Assembly: GCF_036417845.1 (NCBI RefSeq)
Contig: NC_089994.1
Span: forward strand, 17,006,001 to 17,070,000
Reading direction: 5' to 3'
Length of the DNA stretch: 64,000 nucleotides
From: Apteryx mantelli
Taxonomy: Eukaryota; Chordata; Aves; Apterygiformes; Apterygidae
Shown here: positions 50,901 through 63,635 of the stretch, in pieces
How positions within the stretch are numbered: position 1 is the stretch's first letter
How the letters are laid out: the number at the start of each line of letters is the position of its first letter
Position numbers and translations under genes: made by a program
Notes under the pieces: generated by a model
What the model was told of the DNA's origin: nothing
Seen by the model: the letters and a program-made list of their open reading frames with translations, nothing else
The model's database searches: none

Positions 50901-53900
50901 CCAATTTTACATTATTTGTTCTACCTAACATGGATAAAACAACAGTGAAAGGAACAGGCAGTATTTAGAGAGTCCCTTTGGCATGCTCAATTAAACAAGG
51001 TACTTACTTTAACAACAGTGATCTTCACCTTGACTGTTTCATTTTACACATAACTGAGAAACTGTATTCTATCAAGAAAAAATAGACTGTGCAAGTAGAA
51101 GGATAAACATTCTACCACCTACATAAAATGCAACAAAAGCTGAATTGTCTCACCTACAGAGAAGCAGGATTTTTTTTTTTTTTTGTCCTTAATGAGTGAT
51201 GGGACTCAAAAGAAAGGGTAAGTCCATTTTTAGTCAGTCATTGGATGACAGCCAAATATAAATTGCAAAATACAATCTTATGTCAAACCTCTGTTGCATG
51301 TAGTTAAAGTTTAGGAAGTGTCCAATAGTTACTTACACATTAATTACCATGTTATGAAATCCATCCTGTTTGTAAGCTTCTCCAAGGACCAAGAGACTAA
51401 TCCCTACCTCTGAGTCATTCCCCCCATCCGCCAATATGCAAGTAAGACTATCAGCTCTGCCCTGTATTCTCAGGAACAACATCAATATTTGATGGCATTT
51501 ACTTACCACAATTTTACTGCCTCTGGTTTAAAATGAAGGTACTAGGGAGTTCCATGGCAAGCACCAATGCATTTGAAATACTTTCATTATATTTGAGCTT
51601 GTTCCTCTTATTCTTTTTCTTCAGCTAAATGCTTATCCTGCATTACAGTTTGCAGTAAAATAATTCTTCTTAGCAGCTACCATGTCTTTCAGATATCTTC
51701 TAGAATCTCAGCTATTGTTCTTTCCATCACATTTTAAGCACAGTGAATTAGGTTATAAAAAATAAGTTAAAAGTAAAGACCTCTTTTTTCCAGAAACTAA
51801 AGATAGCCACCAGACTGATGCCCTGAATTTTTTGCAGAGATTAATTTTTTTAAACATACAAAAGCATTTTTAAATAGTTTTGCTTTTGCTGTTCTAAACA
51901 TTGTAAATGAATGTCAGTATTATATTAGCAGGAATCTGTGGGAAAATCTGAGTGATGCCTGCTCACACTATACCCACCTCATTACAAATTTTATTACTCA
52001 TTTTAGTGAGCTCTAAACTAGGTTATCGTGCCACACCCATCACCATGAGAATGCAAGTTAAATGTATCAGAAGTACTTTGTTATTCCTCTTTTCTCAGAT
52101 ATTGCAGTTTCAATATATAAAAACAATGAGTAGTCATACCTGACAGATTCAAGAAATTAAAGAATTATGCAAGCCTCCTAAGAAAAGTCTAGGGCAGCAA
52201 TGATATATAACACTTGATATGAACAGTGGACATATACATAATTATTTAGAGATCAAGATTAACTCAATCCTGACCACAAGAGAAACAGCAGTGACAACTC
52301 CCCATCCCTAATTAACTGTATGACTTATAGCAGAGGTAAATACACCAGGGATTTTGCTCAGTGGTTCTGCTTGAGTTTCTCAAAGCATTGTCCATACTGA
52401 ACACCACCTCTACAGAAAGGATGATTTAAAAGATTCATCTAAGTGTCCAGTATTTTATATGGTCACCTGTATTTCAAAACAACTAGTACAAGTTAAAAAC
52501 AAAAATGAAATAGTTCCTGCCACAGCCTGTCCACTTCTCTGAGATCAAAAGTATGTATTACAAAAATTCTCTTATTTTAAGAAAAAAAAAGTATAAGTTT
52601 CTTTTACAATTTGAAAGGCAAAAGAAGAACTATTCTCTACAGCATTGAAGAGTATTCTATTCCCAGCTATGTTTTGCACAGGGTAAGTAAAGAAATTTTT
52701 AGGCTAATGGGGAAAAATTTTTGTTTTGATATATGGTTTATACAGATCACTAGAGAAAGAGAGTTTGGATTCTAGCAGCTCCAGTTTTGCAACTAAGTAT
52801 CCACAGATAGTTCCTTTAAGTTGATGGAATAAGAAAAAATGGTGGAAAGATGTTCTCAGTATGATACAGGTACTTCATGCTCTAACTTGTGGCAGGATGG
52901 AAGGATATTCTCTAAACACCATATTCAGATAGCCCAAATTCCAGGCAAAGCCTAGCACCCAATGCTTTCCAGAGACTGGCTCCAAGTAGCTCCCTGCTCA
53001 GTGTTTTCTTAGTCCCCTTCTAGTGGTCTACTGATGTGCCTGCTTTTGCCCATCAGTAACCAATTAGTTATACAAATTTTGACTATATAGGGAAATACTT
53101 GTACCATCTATTTTTTTTTATTATATTGATCTCATTAGAAAATAATGAGTACTGGTATCAAATGATACCCCCAAAAGTATATGCAAGTAAGACAGGGATC
53201 ATCTGCTAACAGTGCAATTTGCAAAAAACAGAAAAGCAATATAAAAAATAATTCTGAGCACACAGACAATTTAGTATTTACAAAAGCATAAAGTCTTTCA
53301 ATACATTATAAAACAAGATTGTTAAACCAAAACTATCCAAATTGTGGGAATTTTAATTTGAGGGTGTATGCATGTATGACAGCATGGGCTGTAGGTGACC
53401 AGTTGCATCAAATTATAGATGGAGAACAAAAACATTTCCTAGTTTGAACAACTAGTCACTCTGACCAAAAATTCCAATGGATATAAAAGCTGGCCTCAAA
53501 CATTCGCCATCCCCTCCCTGAGCCCCAACAATAACATTTGCTTCAGACACCAGCAGACATTTTTTTCCAAAAATGAAAAAAATCCACATCTAAGTAGTTT
53601 GTGTGCAGCAACTGTAAGAGTGGCCAGAGTGATAAAAAAACTGCTGAACAACTTACAGTTAAAAGCTTTATAAAAATAAAGTCAATAAAGCATATTCAAA
53701 CTAGAATTTAGCATTAGATTAAAACCTGGGTTGCTGAAATGACTTCACTTTATTCCAATACATTTAAAACAAATCTTGGAAGCAATAAAATTAATAGCTG
53801 TGTTAGCAGGAAGTCTGAGAACTTGCAGAAAGTTAGAAGACTCATCTGTTCTGATCAGTTAAGTGGAAGGTGATTATGAATTTCTTGTGAACGTACAGAG

Positions 53901-55244
53901 CTAAGTACAGTGTTAGAGGGTACTAAGCATATAACATAAAGACGATTTTAATCTTGGGGTGTAAGCAAAGCAGATGTAAGTATGCCTGTAAAGTTTAGGC
54001 CGTATGTTCTACTAAAGAAGTGGCATTTCATAAGAGCTATAAAAAAGATCATCTAGGGTGTGGAGAAAGAACTTAATGTTTAAAACATGATTACCTCAAC
54101 ACACCCAAAAGGTGTGTACACTTTATATCATTACCTCATGTCTCGCCTCACGTTATCATCCACGTGAATGATGCAGCACACAGCACATAATGGGTTATGT
54201 AAACTGTGATTACTAGTTTTTAACTTCTGGGGGGAGGAAGCATGGAGAAAGCACAAGATCTTTATGTGCTTCCCAATGGAGTTCTCTTCTTGTCAAGTGG
54301 GTAGAAACTGGAAGCTATGTACTATTTCCACCCCTGTTCCAAAAATCAATACCCTTAATTTATCCTAAAAAGGATGAAACAAAAAAGCCGTTTATTTTTA
54401 CTACCTATGATGAACACTTTACCCTGACCACCGCTTTCCACATGTAACCAGATAAACTGAACTGGTACATGCTGCAAACAAACTTTTTTTAAGCAGTTCA
54501 TATATAAAAAAATCATTTTAGTTTTCCCTTCCCAGAAAGTTTAGAACAACAAAGAGAAACAAATATAAATGCTTTAACTACAAAAAAAATCGTTTTTAAG
54601 TGTTCATATGCAGAGTATACCAATTCCACAGATTATGAGGAACATAAGGAAATATCTGCCTATTATCTACAAAGCTGAGGTTTCTAAAGAGTAGGTTCAG
54701 TCTCTTGTTACCAAAATCACCCTTGAACATCCCCCTTACAAGTATTTTCTTAGATACCTGACAATACTTTGCTTCACTGCGCATCTCACTTGGCTAGAAA
54801 CTTTTTTTCCTGCATTTACACAGGACAAACAAATGCTTTAGTGGCTCCAGTGAATACTGTTAAGGCAATATAGTACTCCCTCTGCTGGCAATGCAAATAA
54901 CGTACAGTCGTTCCACCAGTAGGTCCTTCAGGGAGAGAATTAAGAGGAGAAAAAAAAAGTTAGAAAAATTAGCAGAATTATAACACTTCCAGGTTTGTCC
55001 TTTGAGAAGATGGCATTCTCCAGATTATGAAAACTGAATGATATGGCAGTTTTCTACTTAAGTAGGTAAAATAATTTTAATAACTTCTTGATCATAAAAA
55101 CTTAAACCACAAGTTGTGACCTTTCCTAAAATATTCAACTCTGTTCATCCTCATTTTATATCAGCTTGTTTTTCTATTTATCTTCAGCAGCTATTTTCCA
55201 AAAATCAGCATTTTGATGGTTTAGGACTCCAATTAAAAAAAAAA
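47901..55244. other. intergenic region between CLIP1 promoter and ZCCHC8 3' end
   Basis: About 7.3 kb of AT-rich DNA with only short, unrelated open frames (largest about 67 codons). A 9-bp perfect hairpin (TAGTACTAT, 5-base loop) lies at 49821-49843. No gene, RNA gene or recognisable mobile element was found. A non-coding antisense or divergent transcript from the CpG island cannot be excluded. Confidence 0.7.
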
Positions 55245-55920
55245 TCTTTTTATAAAAACTCATTTATTAAACCTCTGTACACAAAAATGAACAGGTATGT
55301 ACAGCAAGTTTACATGAAGGAGGATGTTACAAAAGATACAGTGGTACTTAAAACTGACCCACATAAATAATTTATAAAAATATTTGAAATGGTGAAGATA
55401 ATGCTGGTAGTCCCTGATTACTTCCATCCAATTGCCAGGATTTAGATGTGGGAAATCTTTATGTTCACCCTTTTTAAAAACATTCTGAATATATTAAACT
55501 TATCTACAGGATAATTAGCAAAACGTATAAAGTATAGGTTATTATACAAAGAACAGATTAAAAAAATCACCAATCCACCTGAAACTCAAGGACAATATAA
55601 ATCTTAGCCAAAGTAATGAACACCAACCCACAACTTCGAGTTTCATGTATTGGCAAGTAAATTGTTCTTAAATCAACAGTCCTGTTATTCCTTAGTGGAA
55701 GGATATGGGAAATTCCTGTATATTTTCTGGCAGCGTTGGTCCTGGTCGATATGGAAGCCCTGCACTGAATGCAGTTCCAAGGAAGACCGGGGCAGAGCTG
55801 TATTTTTCCAGAGTTTCTCCTTCCCATAAAAGGATGAAGAAGATCATCTAACTTTGTAAAATTGGAGGAGGAGAGAGACGGGCGCAGGGATTTGGACATA
55901 ATGGAACAAAGGAAGACCAG
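55245..55920 (-). other. ZCCHC8: ZCCHC8 3' untranslated region (inferred)
   Basis: Follows the TAA stop at 55921-55923. The first AATAAA on the minus strand after the stop is at 55263-55268, giving a 3'UTR of about 680 nt if cleavage occurs near 55245. An unrelated 110-codon frame (55567-55899) starts 21 nt after the stop and is not called coding. Confidence 0.6.
55263..55268 (-). terminator. ZCCHC8: candidate ZCCHC8 poly(A) signal AATAAA
   Basis: The only canonical hexamer on the transcribed strand between the ZCCHC8 stop and position 55260. Confidence 0.55.
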
Positions 55921-56744
55921 TTAAGAGGAGGGCTTTTTCTTTTGCTGGTTTCTAGGGGAATTTTTTAAAACACTTCGTATGCGAAGATAAACACCTGTTG
56001 ATTCTGCCATATTTTCAAATTCAAATGGCGTTATTCCTGCAGCAAACTTGCTCATGTCAGGAACAGGACTGGAGTTTTTTGCAGATGATTCAGTGCTTGT
56101 GACCACTTGATTAACACCTGTACTTCCTCCATTGCTAACCTCAACTTTGGGAGCAGGGGTGGTGTTATCCAGCATGCCTTCAGAATCTGCATTATCAGGA
56201 TTTTCCTTTAAATTAAGTGAACTATCCCCTGGATTAGGACTAGTTTTAGAATGTTCACTTCCTGGTACCTGTGCGCTAATGTCAGAAAACTTAGTTTCCA
56301 CTGTAACCACCTTGTCAGATGATCTTACTTCTGCAACAAGATCTACTTCATTCCTAGATGGTGATGATGTACCAGAGTTTCCAGTTAAAGGTGTATCAAC
56401 AGGAAAATCAGAGTCACTGTTTGTGCTTTCTGCCTGCTCTAGTGCTGCCCAAATCAATCGCTGCTGTTCTTCTAGCTCTTCTAATGTCAGAGTATCCTCA
56501 TCCATGGTTGAGTCCACTATTTTTGGCTGAGAAATATCACTGGAAAGAGTCAATGGTGGAGTAGTCCTAGGAAGAGGAGGGGGAGTGGGTGTTGTAGGTT
56601 GAGGTGGTGTAGAATTTAGTGGAGTAAGTGGAGGTGTCCCTTGTGGTAAAGGAGGAGGAGTTGAACTCGATGGAGGTCCAGGTGGCAGCGGAGGTTGGAA
56701 CTGAAAACTGTTACGAGTTTGAGATCTTTGTGACACTTCCAGAT
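55921..56744 (-). CDS. ZCCHC8: ZCCHC8 last exon: proline-rich region and C-terminal domain
   Basis: 824 nt: two bases completing Asp, 273 residues and a TAA stop at 55921-55923. It starts LEVSQRSQTRNSFQFQPPLP and runs into repeated TPPLP/TPPPLP motifs. An acidic helix (LTLEELEEQQRLIWAALEQA) follows, then a variable Ser/Thr-rich stretch. The conserved end reads PVPDMSKFAAGITPFEFENM then AESTGVYLRIRSVLKNSPRN, the domain that contacts MTR4 in human NEXT. The middle differs from human, the ends agree. Acceptor TGTTTCTAG. Confidence 0.97.
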
Positions 56745-59700
56745 CTAGAAACAGATGAAAGGCATGTATTATAATCTGAAATCTGTGCAGGGCAAGATTC
56801 AGAGTACCAATGCTCTGATTAACTAGCAGACTTATGCCTTCTCAGCTTTGGTTTTTAACTGATATGGAGCATGCCTTTTGAAGGTTTTAACATCCACTGG
56901 AACTATTTTTGGATTTTAATGCTGATGGCCATTCAAGAAAAAAAAAAAAAAAAAGATAAAATACTCTTGAATGTATTTAACAAACTCCTTCCATATTGAG
57001 ATGCACTGAAGTACCCTCCCTCAGAAGAAATCAAAAAGAAAAGCCAGAAGCTTCAACAGCTATTCTAACATTGAAGCAACATTCTAAATCCTCTTAAATT
57101 TGACTTATTTTTAAGAGGTTGTGAATCACCATTTCATCAAAATATTTTAGAATTTGGAGGTCTTCATAACAGAACTATCTTTAGGATACACCTAAAGTAA
57201 AGAGATTGGAATTGGTGACCTAGCATTTCAGTTACTTTGAGCAGATCTAAAATCTCCTGCTTGGTATTGGAAGATAAAACAGTCACAGCAACAGAGAATG
57301 CTTTTTGTAGAGGCCCAAATGCAACTACAATAGGACATTGCTAGTCTATATTAGTAGTTACCATAAGTACCAATACAGAATACCAACACTTTGGTTTCTA
57401 TCAACACTGACGTTTCAATTCAGAGTAAGTTATTTTGAAAATAAAAATTGAAACTTGAAGGAAAAAAAAAAGGGCAGAATAACTGTACCAGAATCTAGGT
57501 CCATGTCAGCTGCTGGTACCTCCAAGTTGTCTTCTTTTGGTCGCTTTGAATGATGAGAGCTTGACTGCGTTGCAGCCCTTTTATTGCTTGATTTTGTACT
57601 TGACTGAAGAGAAGTTACCCAGGAAGACAAAATAAATTAGAATTAAATCATACCAAGTAACATTTCCTGCTACAAGAATATCTTTAAAGCAATTTCATAA
57701 ATTAAGCAATCACTTGGTGACCCAGTTTGTAAACTAGACATTGAAATTTAAGAGGTTTAATGCAACTGAACAGAACTGTTATTTTGTTTAAGTAGCAAAG
57801 GAAAGGATTGTCTGCATGCCTAACACAGGATTAAGATCAAGTTTCTACCTGGACACCTAGATCTTGTGAGACCATCACAACACAAGTATTGCATATTCCT
57901 TCACAGCAGGTTTTGAATTTGCCATTTAATTCCCTACAGCACTACACAGTAATGCTGACTGAGTATAGAACACACATCATCTGTGATCATCTGTGATCTT
58001 TCGTCCTTAACTGGAAGTATTCGACAGTAGGCAAAACTAGGCTAGAGTCACATTAGAGAAGATCTGAGAATGCTAGAGGACTCAGGTACCACATGTTTTC
58101 TGAAGCCGTTATAAGAAGATTACTGTTAATCATGCCTATGGCACTTATTATGGAAGTCTAGCACTTAGCAGACTGCTTTTAGTCTGTAAAACTTTAAAGC
58201 TATCATTATTCACAAATATTGAGAAAATATTGCATAATCATGATCTGCTCATGTTAACTGCAATAATGGAATTTGTTCTAAACATGAAACTCCTTTTTTG
58301 TTAGGAGAGATAGGCCAAGATACAGCCTACCTTACTGGTTCGCTGGAGTGCAAAGTCACTAGCATGTTAAGACAGTTTACTACAAAACTAATAAAAGCAT
58401 CAGTTTCACACTTTGAAGTGTCCATAAGAAAGTCTATTCCCTTGTGCAAAAATGAAGATATAAACAAGAGATCATTGCTATCAATACTAACTAAAAGACT
58501 TCCTTAGACAACTTTTTTTGTGTGTGCGAATAACATTGAGATATATTCACCGCATGAAAATTAGAAAGGTAGTTAGCAAAAACATCCTTCTGTTGAGATG
58601 GCTGCATGGGTATGGAACCAAATATCCGCCATTCCTACAGCAAAAAAGAGAAACAAGGCTGATGTTGCATACAGTTGGCTAATAATATGACAGTAAAACA
58701 TAAGAGAAACACTAAGAGATAACAAGCCAAGATCGATTAGAGTTCTCATCAAAAGCCTCATTTATCAGAGTAAATAGATCTTAAATGTGAACTTTTGGCA
58801 AACCAAAGTGCTCCACTTCAACATACAAACACAAACAATTGATGTGATGCACTATGACTGGCTAGTAGTAATAAAAATCGTCACCTTTATGAAATGTCAT
58901 GTTAACCCTTTCGTAGTTACCAGTCTTCAACATTCGTAACACGACTACAGACTTCCCTCTGAAATAAACTTTCAGAGAAGAAGGCATATTTTGAACAATA
59001 CATTATTTTTTTGTGAAAATTGTGACAAAGCTCTAAGCACAGAACTTTGAGTAAGAACTACGAACAAGAAAACACATTTGGAGGCCATTAAGTTGGCAAA
59101 TGGAAAGCTGCAAAACAAAACATACAAGTTATTTTTAATGCACAGGCATTAACATCAATGATGAAGCTTGTTACTAACAGCATGTTAAATTGTTCTTGAA
59201 TATAAAGTTTGGCAGCAAAGGTCATAAAAGATTCCTTGTCTGAAGAAAAATGTCAGCCACAGAATGTAATGCTATACTTGGCTAAAAGCAATTAATGTTC
59301 CTCAGTATGCTATTTAGAAAGCAGAGGTCACTTACATCTGGGATCCCACTTGGAGTGGACATATTAAAGCCTGGATAGTTTATCAACTTAGAGACATCAT
59401 AAGTGACACGTTTTGGTTGATGGGATCCTTCATCTTCTGTTTCACCATCATCTATAACAAAATACAATTATTACAGATGCTAATTAAGAATGTTACTGAA
59501 GAAATCCACAGTTTTAAGAACACAGTTTTGATTTTTGGAAGGTAAGTATTGATAAAAGGCTTTCCAAATCACAAGGCAATAACAGTGACCAAATCTATCA
59601 GATATATGCATGCAGCTTCCCTAGAACCCTAACTGGATATTCATAATACTACTATTCCAAATCTGCCGTTAGTAGCCTCAGAATTTGGCTTCAGGACTGT

Positions 59701-62193
59701 GCTCTGCTCTGTGTCAACAGTGCATGTTTTCTCTTGGCATGGACCTAGCAGAGCTGGAGGCAACTGCAGTCTTGTTGTTGTCCATGGGACAGTCAGGCTT
59801 GTCTTCCAACACTGGAAAGGCTGATGTCCTGATAACGAGGCCCATCCAAAATTGGCGCGATCAGAGAAGAAAACTATCTGCAGAACAAACATTAGTTCTA
59901 CACTTTGCTGATGGCCTGCACCAAGTGAGTTTTTATGTAGAACGTGAACCAGGAAAGCAACTGATAAAGGACAGTGTTAGCCAATTTTGAAATAATAAGG
60001 AAATAATAAGGGGGAAATATAAGGGGGAAATAATGGGGAAAATTTTCTGATAGCTAGTAACAAAACGTGATCTGTTTTTGTGTTCTAGAAAGGTGGCATA
60101 AGTGTTGGTTATTAATAAAAAGCTGGAAAACTACTCCATGGCAAATCAGGTTTCAAGAAATACATTCGTTGCTTGCTGGTCTTCATGTTGCCTAGTTTGA
60201 TCTTGAAATCTTATTATACAGGAGTAAGTTACTGAACTTCAGAAAGTGTTATGGCTTCTTTCATGAAACATAAAACAAAGAGAAGTTGTAAACTCATTAT
60301 AATAAGGAACATGAGGAAATCTGACAGCAGACTATTTGGAAGTCTTAGCAGTTCCATCCACCAGAACTCCACGTTCTGTTATCAGTTGTTGATAAAAGAG
60401 TGAAATCATATTGACAGTCTCTTCATCCCTGCAATTCTGTCATTAAAGAAGTTGTTTTGTTGTGACAGAATAGCTAGATAAAAGGGAGTATTTTTACATG
60501 ACTGTAGACAAGAAAATTTGATTTACAACATTCTCACTCTTTTGTGAAGATGGCAGTTCACTAACTAGATATGTTATTGCCTTCTAAATAGGATGCAGCA
60601 AGTAAACAGTCTGCATACCGAGAACTGCATTCCCAGTCCATGTTCCTTACCTTTTCCATCATAAAGTGCAAGGCCCGAGTGTTCCATTTCAGCCTCTTTC
60701 AGCCAACCTGGAGGATAACCCAGCTGACGCATGCGATATATAAATGGAGGAAGACTCTTATCTGTGACACCAAGTGCATCTTGAAGCTCTCCACTAAGTT
60801 AAAACAAACAGAAAACAACAAGTCCTCCAGGAAGTCCGTAACTGAGTTTCAGAGGAAGGAAGTTATGAATATTTTGTTGAATTTTAAACTACCAAGTAAA
60901 AACATTTTAGTTTTAGAAGCTCACTAGAAGATGTTGGTTGTTAGAAACTTTATGCTGCCAATCCCAGAAATAACTAAAGTCAAAAACAGCACTGATATTA
61001 AAGAAAACTTGTAACACTTCAGTTTATCCAACAAGTGTAGGTATGTTTAAATATTTTATATTTACTGATGATTTGTTTAGACCGCCACAGCTATATGACG
61101 ACTTTTTGTTAATATATAATTTGAACACCGAGGAAAAGAGAGTGAGAGTCTCAAAGCCTAAAATTTTCAGAATCCTGCATTCATCTTTAATTATCAGGAA
61201 CCTAATATATTTATAATTCTCCCTGTGAGAAGAGCTGCAGTAGCAGCCAAAGAGTAAAATCCATCCCCCTACATCAGAGAAAGTGTCATGAGAAAAGGAT
61301 GGACTATTAAGCTAGGCATGAGAATTTTGGTTTGAAAAATATCTGAGGAATTTAATAAACACAAAAGTTTATTCAGCAAACAAATTTGAACATAATACAC
61401 CCATAGTTAAGATTAGCAGATTGACTTGTAGAACTCTAAAAAGCAACATTTGGCATTCCAAAGGTAGAAAAGTTATTCCAGAAAAGCAGCACAACAGTTA
61501 AAGGAAGGAAAAAGAGATACCTAATTACTCCTGGTTTAAATTTTCCAAATCTCTCTTCTACTTCTTCTGCATGATAACGCTGCTGAAAATTCTGATTGCT
61601 TGCTTCACCACAAGCTTCCAAATACTCCTTTCTCTTCTCACTTATACGAGCAGCATTTCGTGGCTTAAAGATAATGCAGTTGGAAAGTTTAATTTTGGAC
61701 AATTTACTATTTATGCACTCCTTCACCCAACATAAAACTTGTACTCTTTGCCCTGAGCTTGTTCAATCTTTTATCACACATCCAAGGTATAATTACAGTT
61801 TTAATGAAAGTTAAACAGGAAAAAAAAAAAAAAAAAGCATTTGAACTAGCAGATCTCTAAAACAGGAATAAAGACTGTTCAAACTGAACAATGTTCCTAC
61901 GTAAGCAAAAGGGGATATTCAAACCATTATGCTATGAAATTCATTTACATGCTGATTTAGTATGTTAGTGTATATAAGTTACATGTATAGAGAGGTATAA
62001 TTTAATCAACAGAAATTAATAACTATTTGTAGATCCTGACCACTGCATCTTATTGTTATTTATTTAGTGTTGCAGTTACAAGGAAACATTTTTGGAGAGA
62101 GGCAGTCTTTTGAATACTGATGTAGAGTTTACCTTTGGACAGTCTTTCATTTGATGGTCTTCAGAACCACAATTGAAACAATGAGCTTTTGGC
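55921..62193 (-). CDS. ZCCHC8: ZCCHC8, C-terminal 494 residues, joined exons, 5' part outside window
   Basis: ZCCHC8 scaffolds the nuclear exosome targeting complex, bridging the helicase MTR4 and RBM7 so that promoter-upstream, intronic and snRNA-extended transcripts are degraded in the nucleoplasm. Minus-strand exons: 62133-62193, 61521-61663, 60651-60793, 59336-59451, 58551-58634, 57489-57603 and 55921-56744. Total is 1486 nt; all junctions are in frame with GT/AG. Order of parts: CCHC zinc knuckle, PSP domain, a conserved EWRIFGSIPMQ segment, a basic linker, a proline-rich region, an acidic Leu/Glu helix, and the C-terminal domain that stimulates MTR4 in the human protein. Human ZCCHC8 is 707 residues, so about 210 N-terminal residues lie beyond 64,000. 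The gene lies upstream of CLIP1 on the same strand. Confidence 0.97.
56745..57488 (-). other. ZCCHC8: ZCCHC8 intron (744 bp)
   Basis: Contains an A-run at about 56938-56954. Otherwise unremarkable. Confidence 0.9.
57489..57603 (-). CDS. ZCCHC8: ZCCHC8 basic/serine-rich linker exon
   Basis: 115 nt, 38 codons plus one base. SSTKSSNKRAATQSSSHHSK and RPKEDN form a basic segment (possible nuclear localisation signal); PAADMDLDS matches the human MELDS motif. Acceptor CTCTTCAG and donor GTACAG. Confidence 0.93.
57604..58550 (-). other. ZCCHC8: ZCCHC8 intron (947 bp)
   Basis: AT-rich. A short direct repeat of ATCATCTGTG at about 57977-57996. Nothing else recognised. Confidence 0.88.
58551..58634 (-). 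CDS. ZCCHC8: ZCCHC8 28-codon exon
   Basis: 84 nt, phase 0 at both ends: EWRIFGSIPMQPSQQKDVFA then NYLSNFHA, conserved with human ZCCHC8. Acceptor TGCTGTAG and donor GTGAAT. Confidence 0.96.
58635..59335 (-). other. ZCCHC8: ZCCHC8 intron (701 bp)
   Basis: AT-rich. Nothing recognised. Confidence 0.9.
59336..59451 (-). CDS. ZCCHC8: ZCCHC8 exon after the PSP domain
   Basis: 116 nt. Acidic DGETEDEGSHQPKRVTYDVS then KLINYPGFNMSTPSGIPD, matching the human segment after the PSP domain. Acceptor TGTTATAG and donor GTAAGTG. Confidence 0.96.
59452..60650 (-). other. ZCCHC8: ZCCHC8 intron (1.2 kb)
   Basis: Contains a locally GC-richer block (about 59690-59930) with open frames on both strands that I cannot assign, followed by an imperfect tandem of GGGGGAAATAATA-like units at about 59986-60045. 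No known repeat recognised. Confidence 0.8.
60651..60793 (-). CDS. ZCCHC8: ZCCHC8 exon: PSP domain
   Basis: 143 nt. Encodes SGELQDALGVTDKSLPPFIY, then RMRQLGYPPGWLKEAE and GLALYDGK, the core PSP (proline-rich in spliceosome-associated proteins) domain. Acceptor TAACTTAG and donor GTAAGG. Confidence 0.97.
60794..61520 (-). other. ZCCHC8: ZCCHC8 intron (727 bp)
   Basis: The donor GTATCTC is mildly U12-like but does not match the U12 consensus. No other feature seen. Confidence 0.88.
61521..61663 (-). CDS. ZCCHC8: ZCCHC8 exon: linker and start of PSP domain
   Basis: 143 nt, 47 codons plus two bases. PRNAARISEKRKEYLEACGE, then NQNFQQRYHAEEVEERF and GKFKPGVI, where the PSP domain begins. Acceptor ATCTTTAAG and donor GTATCTC. 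Confidence 0.97.
61664..62132 (-). other. ZCCHC8: ZCCHC8 intron (469 bp)
   Basis: AT-rich. Contains an A-run near 61820-61836. Nothing else seen. Confidence 0.9.
62133..62193 (-). CDS. ZCCHC8: ZCCHC8 zinc-knuckle exon
   Basis: 61 nt: last base of a codon plus PKAHCFNCGSEDHQMKDCPK. The cysteines and histidine are spaced CX2CX4HX4C, a complete CCHC knuckle. Acceptor TTAAACAG and donor GTAAAC. Confidence 0.97.
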
Positions 62194-62611
62194 CTGTTTA
62201 AGAAACGCCCAAGAAATTATTAAGTTTGAAAATCATTTTGCAATGTTAAATGCAATTAATTCTTTTAAACTTTGTTGGATTTTTAGTCTTAAACTTAGAA
62301 AGAAAATATGTTAAGCACTCCTTGCTGATTTCACATGCTGTCTTCTGCTTTTCTGAAATTAACTGCTCAATGTAAATCTTGAAAACAGAATAACAAAATT
62401 TTGTTTATTTGATGGTCCTAAGTAGAATACAAGAACGGAGAAAGAAAAAACCACGCACAGTCCTGTAAAAAGTAAACGAATGCATGACTGCATGTGGAGA
62501 GGAAGGAAAGAAAGAAGACAACTATAATTATAAAGTAGTACTTCCAGACAGAAATGGAGTTTTTATATCCTACAGAGTAGCAGCTATTCCTTTAAGAGTG
62601 AATATAATAGT

Positions 62612-62830
62612 CACAGAATAATTCAGGTTAGGTCTCAGGAGGTCTCTAATCCAATCCCCTACTCAAAGCAGGGTCAGCTGTGAGAGCAGACTAGGCTGCT
62701 CAGGGCTTTATCCAGTTGGGCCTTGAACATGTCTAAGGATGGAGACCGCAAAACCTCTCTGGGCAACCTGATCCTATACTTGACTGTCCTAATGGTGAAA
62801 AAGCTTTTCCTTATATCAAATCATGCTGCA
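62612..62830 (-). mobile_element. CR1 LINE 3'-end fragment
   Basis: Plus-strand text such as CTCAAAGCAGGGTCAGCTG, GGCTGCTCAGGGCTTTATCC, CTAAGGATGGAGACC and ACCTCTCTGGGCAACCTGAT is the reverse complement of a typical avian CR1 3' end; the element's 3' terminus is near 62612. Truncated at its 5' side, like most CR1 copies. It is less diverged than the other CR1 remnants here. Confidence 0.9.
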
Positions 62831-63635
62831 GATAGAAGAGTATTCACTGAAGGATTTCTGCTTTTGATTAAATATAGAAACATTTGCTTAGATAGCACCA
62901 AGGACAATGCAAACAAAACCTGTATCGTAAAGCTTATACTATGTCAAAAGGTAGGAAAGATGTTAAACAGTACTTTTAACTCTAGAGTACAGATAAGGAA
63001 CCTTCATCTTAGTATGTCTGTAGTACAGTAATATCTCTATTACTCTTCTCATGCTTGTATCATCAGAGGTCTTACTGTTTTTACAATACTTAGAATCAGT
63101 TACCAACAGAAACAAGTAGGAGAGTATGAATTGGAAGGTTCTGGTCCACAGACTGAAGAAATTACACATATTGTGAAACTGCAAACTGAAAACCTTTAAG
63201 TCTTGTCTGACTACAAATGGAATTGCAGTTGACTTCGAGTTTAATTTTCCTTGTAAATTGATGCCATGGTAACAAGCATGTTTGACACTGGGGAAAATCC
63301 CAATCTCTTACAAGATTTTAGAGAAAGATTTTTTTTCCCTAAATATTCATTTTTATCAAATTAGGAGGGGAACCAAAAGGGGAGACTAACAGGTGACACA
63401 AAAACAAATGTCCAGGATAACTCCCCCCAAGTCTTAAAGCCTCTCATTAGATAAAATGAGGTGCATCATCTGCTTCACGTTTACATGCAATTCAAACAGA
63501 AATATTCTGCAGTGATTCAAGTACTTTACCACCATCTCATTATCGTGACTACAGCTGTTAAATCCGCTTTTCCTTCAAACTGTAGTATTTCCACCCAAAA
63601 CAGAGAAGTCTAACTCAACACGCCACTTTGTCTTT

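Noticed and set aside
60794..61520. Possible U12-type intron in ZCCHC8 (donor GTATCTC)
   Set aside because: The donor deviates from the U12 consensus and the only TTTTAAC-like branch site lies too close to the acceptor.
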